A stretch of DNA of 64,000 nt from Bactrocera neohumeralis (lineage: Eukaryota; Arthropoda; Insecta; Diptera; Tephritidae), in assembly GCF_024586455.1 (NCBI RefSeq), contig NC_065922.1:76491106-76555105 (forward strand). The letters are read 5' to 3'. How positions within the stretch are numbered: position 1 is the stretch's first letter; every line of letters begins with the position of its first letter. The notes below the pieces were generated by a model. The model was not told the DNA's origin, did not search any database, and saw only the letters and a program-made list of their open reading frames with translations. The translations under genes and the position numbers were made by a program. This document shows positions 47,271 to 58,975 of this stretch, piece after piece.

Positions 47271-48645
47271 CATACCATTGCCGCATCCCTCAATTTATTT
47301 CGCATTCTATTTCATTTCGCACTTGTGCTATTATTTTTTCTTTTTTCGCAGTTTTTTGAGGTTAGTGTGACAACTGTCACTTTCAGGCGTTCGCAGTGGA
47401 ACAATGACGTTGCATGAAAAAAAAACTGTCTGGTTACTATAAAACACTTTGAATGCAATCGCTAATAAAATGCATATGTGCGCAATATTAATGAATAATT
47501 TAAGTGAAGTGCAAGAGAGTTTTATTGAAAAGTTTTTGTGGCGTTGCCATATTTGTCAAAAAAGGAAATAAATGAATTGAAAATGCGCAAATTAATACCT
47601 AATAGTTGCTTAAAAGCAATTCTGGGAGCAAAACTCATTTATTTATACAAAATGCAAGCCTTGCTAATTTTTTTTGACTGAAAATTGAAAAATAATTTAT
47701 AATTTTGGTTACTCAAACAATTATTTGGCTAAACTTATGAATTTTAAGTGATTTTTTTTTTAAATATTATTTATTTAATTTAAAAATAATTAATTTAATT
47801 GAATTATTATTTTTTAATTTCAGTAATTAATTCTAAATTTAAAGTTTCTCAGTTAAAATTTTTAATATTTAAATTTACAATTTATTTTTTAATTTTCTTC
47901 TTTTGACTTATGCGCTTTTTTGCTCTGTTTTTACCTCACTGAGTCAGCACCCAATTTTTATGAAGCATTCTCTTTCGCTTTTTCACCTACTAAATAAGCT
48001 CATAAATGTTTATAGCCAACAGCCACTCACTTTTTTCTTCACACACAAATTCAGATTTTTTGTAGCGTTATTAATTTTATAAAGCTCTAATTGCCGCTAA
48101 ATTTGTGAACTGCTCGTGAATATTTAGCGCGAAAATGTTACTTTTTCCTCAATTTTGTTTTTATGCGCGTTCATTATAATAATTATATAACTATTTGGGT
48201 GATATAATATCTCTTCGCAAGCGACTAAAAAGTTATGTAAAAATGTAAAAACGCAGCAAATTTGTACGTAAATTTTTTTGAAATATTTTTGCGCATGATA
48301 AAATGTTTAAACGCAAAAAATTACAGATAATAAAATATATATTTTTTTTTATTTAAATTTGCTGTCAATCATTTTTAAACACGGTAGTTAATTCAACTAT
48401 TATTGAATACAAAAAAACTGCGATTATTTAGTGTAATCCGACATTGTTAATTTATTTTTAAAAAGTCGTTGAAGCCACAAATCAGTTTGCTCAATTTTCA
48501 TGACAATATGTGCAACTAACTGCAATTTTCAAAAGAAAAATAGACTTTTGTAATATTATACACAAAGCTGCATATTGTGATTATAAAAGCCATTTATATA
48601 TAATGTCTATAATTTTTTCTTGATACTGCCTTTTTATTGTTTGTT
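47270..48645. other. Unique and AT-rich non-coding DNA
   Basis: Nothing recognised. T/A runs at 47690-47900 and 48280-48360. Confidence 0.4.
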
Positions 48646-48646
48646 T

Positions 48647-48966
48647 TTAAGTAGGTAGTTAGGTGGTTGGACTTTCTGACGACGCACTTAGGTCTTTAGG
48701 ATGCCTATCATGATACAACCGAGACTGAAATCCCCTCAATCAGTTGTCTCCTCTCTGAAGCACCCCGTGTTTCTGAATAAATGCATCAGTAAAAAACTTC
48801 TATTCGCACAACCGCTGAAACGTCGTCAAGAAATCCTCGACAGATAGTTTCGATTCTCATCTTATACAAAGCCTAGCATCCGCAAAACAGTTTTTTTACA
48901 GTCTTCTCTTCTTCTAGCTCCTGACTTGTATGGTGCTTCAAATCTGCTGGCATATCTTCCAATTAG
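48647..48966. other. Unassigned non-AT-rich block next to a mariner end
   Basis: About 320 bp of balanced-composition sequence with sharp edges: AT-rich DNA to the left and a mariner fragment to the right. Minus-strand translation gives broken pieces without a motif that I can place. It may be part of an unrecognised mobile element. Confidence 0.3.
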
Positions 48967-49083
48967 AAAATCTCACCTTTCCAACACTATACGGTATGAC
49001 ACAATGTAATTGATAGCAATGGAGATATACGACTGCAACGACAACTATTGACAAAATACGAAAATACTTTTTCGACTAGCCAA
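48967..49083 (-). mobile_element. Truncated mariner element, transposase-start end
   Basis: Ends with the complement of TTGGCTAGTCGAAAAAGT, followed by TA at 49084-49085. It matches the transposase-proximal 117 bp of the element at 22545-23547 ('aaaatctcacctttccaaca', 'ctgcaacgacaactattgac'). Homology stops just before the transposase coding part. The inner limit is at nearly the same position as in the fragment at 17737-17857. Confidence 0.85.
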
Positions 49084-49089
49084 TATTTT

Positions 49090-49625
49090 AACATTTTGCT
49101 TAATTTATTTTTTCCTTGTTTCTGCGCATAATCCATGAAGCCATTTTACGCTTTAACAATTCCTAAACGACTTTTTAATATGCAAACACGAATTCTACAC
49201 TCGACATGTGTGTGTGTTTGTCAATAACCGCAAGCCGATCAATTACGATATGCATTTAAATTTGATAACCATTGTAGACCACAAAAATTAAAAGTCTCTA
49301 ATGTGGTTAGTAAATATGCTTGTATTTATGCATATACTACTCGTTGAAATGTAACAATAATTTTTTGTTATTTTACGGCTCTAAGCTGGTTGAATTTTGA
49401 TAAGAATTTTTGTTGACAGCCAAATTGGCAAATGATGTGTCATAAATAGTGAAAATTAATATTAAAAATAATATGTACATATATATTAAATAATATATAC
49501 GTGATTGCATAAATTACATACATATTCCATATATGTGTATATGTAAATATATTCAATTAAGAAAAAGGGGCAAGCATTTAATAACATAAAAAACTCGCTT
49601 ATCGGTGACCCTTGTAAGAACCACT
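49090..49625. other. Unique AT-rich non-coding DNA
   Basis: TACATATA-type words near 49470-49550. Nothing else was recognised. Confidence 0.4.
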
Positions 49626-49628
49626 CAC

Positions 49629-49743
49629 CTGCCAAACTGCCTACTTTTCGTAAACTTGCACCAAGCAGCGCCGCAAAGACCACATAACCCCTAGCAAAGG
49701 CACCTATCACACCACCAACTAATGCCCCGCCGCACTGCAACAT
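49629..49743 (-). CDS. Candidate first coding exon (weak)
   Basis: On the minus strand an ATG at 49743-49741, preceded by 'gaaaa' (fair insect start context) and an in-frame TGA two codons upstream, opens a 38-codon frame. It ends at CAG|GTGAGT, an excellent donor whose GT begins at 49628. The peptide is glycine- and alanine-rich and hydrophobic, including MLQCGGALVGGVIGAFARGY and then VVFAALLGASLRKVGSLAG, as in a membrane segment or signal anchor. I do not recognise a family, and no partner exon is visible within the window. Chance is a real alternative. Confidence 0.2.
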
Positions 49744-49744
49744 T

Positions 49745-50325
49745 TTTCAGTCGCACTTCAACAACACCCACCATTTGCATTGCAGTCTCACATTTAACTT
49801 TGACCGATCGGCGCGTGTCGCATGTCGCGTGTCAGCTGTCAGCGTTAGAGCGTGACAGTATCGGCGTGGCGACACAATTCGCAGCTATTATTGCACTTTT
49901 TGCACGATTTTCCTTGCAATACTCGATTTTTTCACTCTGCTCGCCTTTTCCTCTCGCTACAACACCTCGTTCTAAATAAATAAAAATAATGTTTGTTATG
50001 TAACCTCTGCACATTTGCTTTAAATATGCAAATAACACTCACACAGTCAACGCCGCGACATTTGCCTGCGCTCACTTGCACTTTTATTTTGTTATGAGTA
50101 TTTGCATTTTTTATGCCTCGCATTTTTAATGCAATTTTTTCCATAATAATTCCAACTACACTTTTTCACTTTCATTTTCTGCCAATGGGCGTTGGAAAAC
50201 CTTGAGCCAATTTGCGCACTCTTGTTTTTGCCTGGTTCTAACACGTAAACCACTGTCACAGCCATATAACGGAAGAAGCTCTGTAGGAAAAAACTTAAAA
50301 AATTATTTTAAGGCGACAATTTTTT
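49745..50325. other. Unique non-coding DNA
   Basis: Moderately GC-rich with CG words at 49800-49880, possibly the upstream side of the minus-strand exon candidate. No promoter motif set could be identified. Confidence 0.35.
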
Positions 50326-50329
50326 TAGT

Positions 50330-51590
50330 TACACTGTGTACCAAAAGTCAAAAAAGTCTTGTATGAAATAGTGTGTACTAAAATTGTAATGACACTGCAT
50401 TAAAACCGTTCTACCAAAACTAAGTAAACACTGAACCAAAGGTAATCAAAAGAGATAGTACTAAAAATTGCTGTATGCATTTACTTTACAAGTACTAAAA
50501 AATAGGTGCCAAAATTGTGAGTTTCAGCAGTTTTCTCTAGAAAATATTTGGAAAAGTACTAAAATTATTAACATAAAACCAAAAAAGCTAGTAGTAGTGC
50601 TAAAAAGTGTACTAAAATTGCGAAATTAGGTAGGCAAAATTTATTTTGCACAGAAGCCTTCAAGTTAACCAAATTTGTGACTGCATTGATTATCATATAG
50701 GAAAAATTGTAAATTGAGGAAATTGTTACTAAAAATTAGTACTAAAAACCGGACTGGAGTACTAATAGACATTACAAGCGCGGGCCAATGCTTACATCGA
50801 TGTGTCAAAAGTTTAAAAAGTTAAAAATTGTTTACTAAAATTGTACTAAAAAGAATTAAAAAATAATTAGCGCTTGCCAGTGCTTAAAAGTTTGAAAAAT
50901 GTGTACTAAAATTGTACCAAAAAGTACTAAAAAAGTATTTTAGCTTATCAAAGCTTATGTCAATATAAAGACGTTGAAAATGTTAAAAAATGTGTCCTAA
51001 AAATGTACTAAAAAAATATGTTAGCTTATCAATGTTGATTTCGTTATATCAAGGGTTTAAAAGGTTGAAAAATATGAACTAAACGTACAAAAAAAATTAT
51101 TTTCGCTCGTTAGTACTAAGCTTATAAGTTTCAAAAATGTGTACTAAAGCATGTACTGCACTGTAAAACAAATATTTTAGCTTGACAAAACTTATGTCAA
51201 TACTTCAAAGGTTTCAAATAGTCAATAATGTGGTAAAAATACCAAAAAATAGTTTAGTCAAGCCAATATATCAAAGGTACTAAAAAGTTCTAAAAAATAT
51301 TTTAACTTGGCAATGCTTTAGCCAAAATATCAATGTTTTCAAATGGTCAATAATGTGTACTAAAACTGTGCTAAAAAGTACAAAAAAATATTTTAGTTTG
51401 CCTCTACTTAACCAATATATCAAATGCAAAATAGTCAAAAATATGTACTAAAAGTGTACTAAAAAGTTCTGAAAAATACTTTTTCTTGGCAATGCTTATG
51501 CCAATATCTCAAGGGCTTAAAAGTTTCAAAAATGTGTATAAATTGTTCGAAAATATGTACTAAAAAGTAAAAAGTACTAAAATTTTTAAT
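50330..51590. repeat. Degenerate tandem array, TACTAAAA family
   Basis: About ten diverged units of roughly 110-130 bp share 'aatgtgtactaaaattgtactaaaaagtactaaaaaatattttagcttggcaatgcttatgccaatatatcaaaggttt'. Good examples lie near 50890, 51000, 51130, 51290, 51350 and 51440. The left half (50330-50780) is more decayed. No reading frame is conserved. Confidence 0.8.
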
Positions 51591-51599
51591 TTTTTTTTT

Positions 51600-52375
51600 T
51601 TCATTTTGCCACATTGCATAGTTGAAATTCAAAGAAAGATATGAGCTGACCAATTTACATATACAAGTAACATAGCTGCTTTGGTTAGTACTAAGTAAAA
51701 TTTCCTACAGGCCAACCTGCCAGCACTTAGTGTGTCAGCCAACAGTCCCGTTTGCCAACAATGCGGTTGACTTTTGCAGCCAACTGGTGCAAATTTAAAA
51801 TTTCTGTCATTTTGCACTTTTCATGCCGTTTATGCTCTACTTTATTTTATTTTCTATTTGTTTTTCTGTTCTTTTTTCTATTTAACTACATTTCTGCATA
51901 TAAATAATGCCACTCAAATTGGCATAATACATACTTACATGCTTGACTTTGTGCAGCCTTGCTCATTCTGCCCTTTTGCAAAGCAAAACTTTTCCAACTT
52001 TTTGAAACTTTTCGAAACCGACAACTCTTTTTTAAAGCCAGTTTCAAAATGTTGCTAGTTGCACTATTATTTTATTATTAACCCATTTTTTGTTTGACTT
52101 TTTAATTTTTATATTTCGTTTACCCTTTTTTATTATTCTCTGCAATTAAAATGAACTGACATAAATTTAAAGCGACAGTTGCTGATAGTAGTCTAGTAGA
52201 TAGACAAAAAATATCGCGTTATATGAAATTATGTATGTTTTTATGGGTTTACATGTATGTACATATGTGCCATATAATATTAATGGATGCATGGTAAATC
52301 TGGGCATAAAAGCGAAACACAAGTTTCAGAGTTGCTTTTTTGGAGTCAACTTTGCTGTTTGGCAGTTTTGAGTTT
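51600..52375. other. Unique non-coding DNA
   Basis: Nothing recognised. TACATATG-type words near 52250. Confidence 0.4.
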
Positions 52376-52725
52376 AATTATTAATTTATTTTTTATTTTA
52401 TAGTTTTAACTTAATTTCTATTCAAAATTTATTAATTTCCAGTTTTTTTATTTTTTATCTCTCATTTTTATTGCAAAAAAGTATTAAAAAAATTAAAAAT
52501 TTATTTATTTTAAAAAATAATCTTCATGGTTGATACATTTTTGCATTCAATTTTTTTATAACTATTTTTTTTTAATTTCACTTGATTTTTATTCAAAAAA
52601 AAAATAATAAAAAAAATATTAAAAAAATATATATAAAAAATTAAATAAAAAAATAAATTTATAAATAAAAATAAATAAAAAAATATTTTTTTTTAGAAAA
52701 AAGTTAAAAATTTAAAATTTTCCGA
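52375..52725. repeat. AT-rich low-complexity block
   Basis: Long A- and T-runs with aaataaa words, no coding content. Confidence 0.75.
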
Positions 52726-53375
52726 GCTAAGAAAAATTCATTTCATTCCGCTTCCTGCTAACTTTAACTTTGTTCGCCAAGACCGTGTGTTGCATCTAAT
52801 TTCCATATATGCATTTATTGTTGTTTTACCTATTCATATACCAAGCACACTAGTGCTTCAAACCTCTCTTTCCATCCCGCAACAACCCATTAAGGCGCCA
52901 AATCGACCTAATTTGCAGCATCCACAATGAATTCCACTCAGCCAAAGCCATTTAAATGCTACTCTGTGTGTGTGCATGTGCATCCATACTCAATTACACT
53001 GAAATTTAACAAATTTAGTGCCGTTGAAATTACAAATTAAAAATTAATATCTATAAAGCTCACAACAGCCCACCTGCAATCGCTACTGGTAGCTGCCGCT
53101 TGGCTTTTGCCGTGGACCTGAGCAGTCCGCTGCACTTTGTACTTGTAGTTGTAGTTGGCAATTTCGGCAAGGAAATTGGAAATTCTTTTTAATAGTCCAA
53201 CATATGTACTATGCACGAGCATAGTATTTTAACGCGCCATTGCACTAAATCAACGACTTCAACTATGATTTGCTAAACTCGATTGCCGAGGCAGTGCGGC
53301 AGCCGCAGTGATAGTAGTGGGCAACAAATGGAATATGCCGTTACATATATACATATATGTTAGAGCATTTCGTAA
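52725..53375. other. Unique non-coding DNA
   Basis: Nothing recognised beyond a TG-rich patch near 52965-52980 and ATATACATATAT near 53345. Confidence 0.4.
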
Positions 53376-53377
53376 TG

Positions 53378-53640
53378 CAAATTTTTGCGCAAGACGCGAT
53401 TTCGGGACTGGTGAATAGTTGTAACGGGATCCCTAAATTTTTCGGGATTTATCAATCATATTTTTTTATTATTATTGCAAAATTTTGCGCAAAACGCGAT
53501 TTCGGGACTGGTGAAAACGGGATCCCGAAAATGTTCAGGATTCATCAATAGCTTTATTTTGATTATCATGTTATTATAAATTACTTTGTTCCTTCTTCCT
53601 TATCGCGCGAAAATCGCGCATTTCGGGATTCTCAAACTCT
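53378..53640. repeat. CCCGAAA-family tandem repeat, second locus
   Basis: Two tandem units about 99 bp apart (starting near 53378 and 53477) share 'gcaaaattttgcgcaaaacg', 'cgatttcgggactggtgaa', 'acgggatccc' and 'ttcgggatt.atcaat'. A third partial unit with 'gcgcgaaaatcgcgcatttc' and 'gggattctc' follows near 53602. The TTTCGGGA and GGGATCCC words relate it to 20670-21190 and 55418-55470. It also contains ttttgcgcaaaa, an almost perfect palindrome. Confidence 0.7.
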
Positions 53641-55330
53641 AGTTCGGACCCCATTCAACAGTTGCCTACTGCCTTTCTTATCTTTTCCCTAGCTATCTAC
53701 GCTCTTACAAAGCCGCAGTCTTCCCTGCTGTCAGTCAATCTCCAATCATTGACTGCATCAGCTTCTTCCGCTTCGGCATTTTTTCTCTCTCTCGCTCGCT
53801 CAGCAGCCACTAACTACGAATATTAAATTTTATTCATTTCATCTTTTGCCGTTCAAATGCATTTTGCATGCAAGATGACATTCCCACTGAACGAGCGTAT
53901 GCAAGTGCCAAGCAGGCAACATGGCTCATAAGGCGAGAAGCAAGCAGGCTCGGTGGCATATGCAGTCGGGCCTCTGGCAGTCGCTGTACCTACAGCATTC
54001 TTGATTGCATTCAGCTTCAAAGTCAATCGTCGTGATATGCTGCTGGAAGAACAGCAACCAGCAATTGTCTGTAGACTTCGAAGACCCCTCAGGAGAACCC
54101 TTCGAACGTCTTGCTACCCACCCCACACCAACTGCCTTGCTTTGACTGCAAATGGGCAGAAGATCGCCAAGTCACTCCATTCGCTCATTACAGTTCGAAG
54201 CTTTGTGGCCACGTTTGGCCCACAGCGTGTTGGACTGCTGCTCCTTTGCTGCTTGCCACAGCTACAACTGTTTTCAGCTACTCCTCCTGGCTTCCGACTG
54301 CTTGTAAGCCGACACTGTCGTCAGCACCGTCGGCGCGTACGACGACATTGACGACGTGACAAGAAAATCAAATTCACAAATTCTGTACAAGCCAGCGAGT
54401 GACACAAGCCAATCGAAATTGCTGTTAGGCAGTCAAATATGCGAAGGAGCAGAGGATGAGTAGAGTAGCAGTGAATAAGGAAGAAGAGCGGAGAGGTGAG
54501 CAGGACAAGTGCGACGATGAAGCGGCAAACACGCCAACAGTTTGCTGTGCAATAACAATAATAACAAGCACACTTGTAGAGTGAAGGACAACAAAACACA
54601 GGAAATCCAACAACAACAACAAAAGTAAAGCAACAACTTCGGCAGACATCAGAAGCAGGCAGCAGCAATATTGGTGTTGTCGCCGCCAATAGAAATTTGC
54701 TTTGATCGACATTGATTGGAGTGCCAGCGTTAGGTTTTGGCTTTGGAATTGAGCACCGAGCATTGAAGGGAGTGTGCAGTGCTGCGGCGGGGTGAAGGGC
54801 TAGCGCGGAGCTGCTGTGTAGCGCCGTGAGTGGCGGCAGTGTGGCACGTAACAACAGTAATTTTGTGTGGCTGTTGCAAGCATGTGAGTGCTGTTTTGAG
54901 CTGGAAATTGCTTGGCGCCGGCAAGCATATGTGTAAATAAATGAAAATGAGTATTGCGGTGATGGTAATCGCCTAAAAGTATGCTTGCTCCACTTCAACG
55001 AATGGGAAATTTGGCGAGTTTAAACTTTTTATGCAATTTTTGGTGCAGATTGAGTTTGATTTTTCATAAAAACGGTATAACCAGATTTTATGTAGTGATT
55101 TGATATCCTCTCTATTTCCTTTTAATAGTACGTAGGAAAGTTTTTAACTAAAATTTATGCTGGGGTTTTCTGAGTACTAAATTTACCACAAACTTTCTGC
55201 ATCCTCTGCTTTTATAAAACAGTTATTTAACAATAATTAAATAATGGAATAATTTTCTACTTGAAAAAGTAGAACTTACATATGTACATACAGTGGCAGT
55301 CTCAGCGTCTTAATTCCCGAGAATATGGTA
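53640..55330. other. Unique non-coding DNA
   Basis: Relatively GC-rich with CTCTCTCTCGCTCGCTC near 53786 and AACAACAAC runs near 54560-54625. The longest frame of the window (225 codons, minus, 54321-54998) lies here. Its translation is a cysteine- and leucine-rich mixture from low-complexity DNA, with no domain or splice context, so I do not call it. Confidence 0.5.
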
Positions 55331-55417
55331 GTTGAGGGATAGAATATTGCTGGCGGCGGATTTTCTAAAAGCTTCTTATGCCACTCTTTTTTTAATTTTG
55401 ATTGTATATATTTCGGG

Positions 55418-55470
55418 ATTGGAGATTTTCTTATTCGGTATCCCGAAACATTTCGGGACTAATCGAGATT
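55418..55470. repeat. CCCGAAA-family repeat, third locus
   Basis: 'atttcgggattggagatttt' is followed by 'cggtatcccgaaacatttcg' and 'ggactaatcgag'. This is close to a single unit of the 53378-53640 array, with the same TTTCGGGA-TCCCGAAA arrangement. Confidence 0.6.
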
Positions 55471-58440
55471 TTCACTTTAGTATTGTTAGCCTGTTAAATA
55501 TACTAAAAAGTTATAATTTCGGAAATTTTGAATATTATTATTTACCTGAAAGTAATGGCTACTGTAAATATCTGAGCGTGCAAATTCTCGGGAGAGTGTT
55601 GTACTCAGATAAACTGATAGATAGATGACAGATAGATATTACTGTTGGCAGACTTGTTAAAAGCTACAATTCCACAATATTAAATTTTTGTCTATATATT
55701 ACCCATCATTGTACCCCAAGAGTACGCATCACTGTCTGTCTACTTCTCATAACGGCATAATTGAAATTCTAAAATTCATAATAGACCAGCACTCGCAACG
55801 TGTTGCTAAGCGAAATATTTTTTATGTTAAAATTTAACGAGCACATACGCCATTCCTACCTAGCTAACCCAGCCTATCTATGCAAAGTAGAAAAGAAAAT
55901 ACTCAACCGACGACAACCAAACCAATCAAGCGATGTACACACGAGCGCTTGCAGAAGCACATTTCCACTCACAAACGTATTTAGGCACTCAAATGCGCCC
56001 ATCGCACTGTTGCTCAATACGCGCGCTTATCCGCAGGGCCTTTTAACGGCATACGTGTCTACATAATTTTCATAAGTACTGTCGTGTACGCTCAGCGCTC
56101 GCATGAAAGTTGAATGTACTCAGGGCTTCGCAAATTCTAATTTCCTTGTTGCTACTGCGGCAAAGAATCTTAGCTGCAAAGCGTCTTTAAATATTCTGCA
56201 CCAACCAAGACATAGACACACCGTTGTGTGGCTCTGCTCCTCATTTTGCCTACTTCATACTTTTTGTGGCCCATTAAGTGGTCCGCTGTTGTGTTAAGTA
56301 CAGCCCCGCGCACTTACGTGCCCACTTCTAGACTTATGTGTACGTTTATGGCGCATCGTAAAGCTTCTGTCTCGCCAGGTTGGCCGTGTCGGTCGGCGTC
56401 ACCGTCACCGCCGCAGTCACAGTCAAAGTTATTGAAGTCGGTGTCCGCCTGCTGTCGCCGCGAGTTTGTTTTAGTACGTGCAACATTTTCTTTAATTGAC
56501 AAGTGTGATTATTTTTAATGAAGTGTCAATGCTGGCGGAACACCTATCGGCGATTGTATACAAGTGGCTGGCCGTGTCACAATAACCGGCAATGAAAGAG
56601 GCGTGTGTGTTTTCTAGCTTTACATACAAATCTTTTTTTCATTAATTAATTAACAGTTATTCCGTAAAGAGAGCACTTATAGAGAAAAGTAGTCGAAGTT
56701 GTGATAAATTAAATTAGACAACATTAGGCTAGTGATTAATATATAGACTTTGAGTCTGAATCAACATTCTTCTCTCACTAGATTTTCTTAACGGTCAAAA
56801 AATAACAGAAGACGATATGGAAATGCTCACTTCGGTCCCCCATGCTTTATTCTATCGCTCTTCAAAGCCAAGTGGAAGGTCGATAGCAGCTAATTGGTGT
56901 GACAAATTCTGTCTAATTTCTTATGGTTCTGGTGCTAATTCCTAGGCGACGCCTACTTCCAACTTTGCACCGTAAAACTTCGTTCTAAACCAGACTAATT
57001 GTAACCTAATGTTACTTCTCGTTAAACATGAGCTCGCTTAGCGAAAATCACTCTTCTTGTCCAAACTATTCGATTCGACGACTTTACACTCATGAGTCCA
57101 ACGGACTTCGGACGAGCTATTCTTCCTCTTATTGTACAAAATAAAAAAATTAATCTCAAATTCCCAGGGTTTTCACAGAACTTGTATCCATAACATCTCT
57201 CTTAGAACTTGAAGTTTAAAGAAGCGCGTTTTCAAAAACACTCTAGTTACAGAAGGTCGCACTCGAGTATTTTCAAAAATTTTCAATTAAATTGTCATCT
57301 TCTCCGCTGAGAGCTTACATCTGTAGTCTTGAATCTTCAACAGAAGCCTCTATACGTAGCCCTGCACTTCTCTTTTTAATTCCGCAATCATTTCCCCGTC
57401 CTTAATGGAGTGCCAATGTCCCAGCTTTCCTTGCGTTGCAGCTCATTATTGCCGGCGACGGAAAGAAACCATAACGACCAGCCGGCTTTGAAGAAAAATT
57501 AGATACGTTCACCGCAACAATGGCAACAACAACAAGCAAAGCAAGAGCAGGGGTAGCATTAGCAGTTACACAGCAACAGTTGGCCATGGTCACTGCATGG
57601 AGCTTATATGGGCATTGCCAAGCCGACGAACAGACGCACTGGTACGAGTGGCAACCGCAAATCCAATTAGGCCAAGTGTCAAAGGGCAAATTGGAAATTT
57701 TTCAGTTGAGACAAGTACAAGTGCAGCGAGCAAATGAGTGAGCCGAATGCGAGTGTGAGTGCGCGCATGTGAGTGTGTTGTAGGCCGCTCGGTCGGCTGC
57801 ACGCTTTTGTTGCCTCTGACGCTAATTAAACTTACTGGCTTAATGTGCTGCTTAACAGTAGCCTACAAAGAAGACGAGGAAAAACATGCAACCACAACAA
57901 CAACAGGGAAGTGCGGTGGATCAGTTGATTGCTGTTGGTTTTGCTTTAAGAAGCCAACGGAAGAAAAAATGCAGGAAAATGGCCTTTGTGAAAATAGGCC
58001 GCACACACTTAAGCCCGTTTGATTTGCGGTTTACTGCAGCAGCGCTTGAAAGGTGGTCAGAGCTGACTGTTGTGGCCACGAAGACGCGCTCGCATGAGAG
58101 GGTAAGGCGCGGTTGTCAGCCAACGTAAAAACCGCTGGATTTAATGCGTTGGCATCGCAAGGCAGTTAATTAAGTAATTGTGTGGTGGATTTTTTATGGG
58201 TTTTACCAAGGAAATTTTAAAACCAAAAATATTTAAATTTTTTTATAGTTTTAATTTCCTAAAATCATTTTCGCGTTCAAAAAATATCAACATTTTGTCA
58301 ACATGACGGCTTTTTAAAAAAAACTTAAATTTTACCCAAAATTGTGGTAAATTTTTGGCCTGCCAAAATGATTTGCGTACTTCGACAACTTAAAACGCCG
58401 GTCCGTTGTGTTACCTCAAACAACTAAATAATTTATCATA
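55470..58440. other. Unique non-coding DNA
   Basis: Contains a GATA run near 55615-55637 and AAC repeats near 57520-57535 and 57890-57905. GC-richer at 56370-56470 and 57400-58130. No protein motif, RNA gene or transposon was recognised. Confidence 0.5.
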
Positions 58441-58449
58441 TCATTTACA

Positions 58450-58975
58450 AATTGACGAAGCGCTTTCATCCCAGCACCCATTAGTTGACACGGCTAATGT
58501 CAGTTTCGGCAATGTCACTACAGCGGTTAGGTAGCCTAAAGCTAACTGAGAACTGCTTACAGAAAACTCCCCCTCCGACCTTCGTACCCAGCTTCGATCT
58601 ATCCGTACTCTTCTCCCGCGACTACTCTCCATCCGTATATCCTCTTTTCGATGTGTTACCAGAGAAAAAGCCGCCACAAGTAACCAATACGAGGCAGTTA
58701 TCAAAGTTTTCAGGAACGCGGTTGAAGGAGTAGAAATTTTTGACGTGTCCTTATTCGAACACCTACATATACCCATCTCTGAGCCTTATCCCGCTCTTTT
58801 AGTCATGCACCTGCCGGTTATGTCCACCTGGGCTATGTCTAAAAGAGTATTAAGTGCTATTGTAGTGTAGTCCTCAGTGCACCGGCGATGCCAATTAGAG
58901 CCGCTCTGTGGACACGTTCAAGTTTATTTGCAAATGTAGCCTTTACGAACACCCTCCACCTTCTGTGCGAACTCA
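58450..58975 (-). pseudogene. Non-LTR retrotransposon remnant (pre-RNase H and RNase H)
   Basis: Minus-strand translation gives KLERVHRAALIGIAGALRTT (about 58868-58929). After a frameshift it gives ALNTLLDIAQVDITGRCM and TKRA (about 58794-58859), and further on STDRSKLGTKVGGGVFCKQF with 'SVSFRLPNRCS' (about 58515-58612). The first two match the conserved I-T-G-A-x-R-T-T and A-L-x-x-L-L-x-I blocks after the reverse transcriptase. The third matches the start of RNase H, where TDGSK has become TDRSK. This order is typical of jockey- or I-like ORF2. Stops and frameshifts show that it is dead. It abuts the repeat head at 58976. Confidence 0.8.

Noticed and set aside
54321..54998. Longest open frame, 225 codons on the minus strand
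   Set aside because: The translation is cysteine-, leucine- and serine-rich from AAC/GTT-type and GC-rich simple sequence. It has no domain, no splice context and heavily overlapping frames on both strands.
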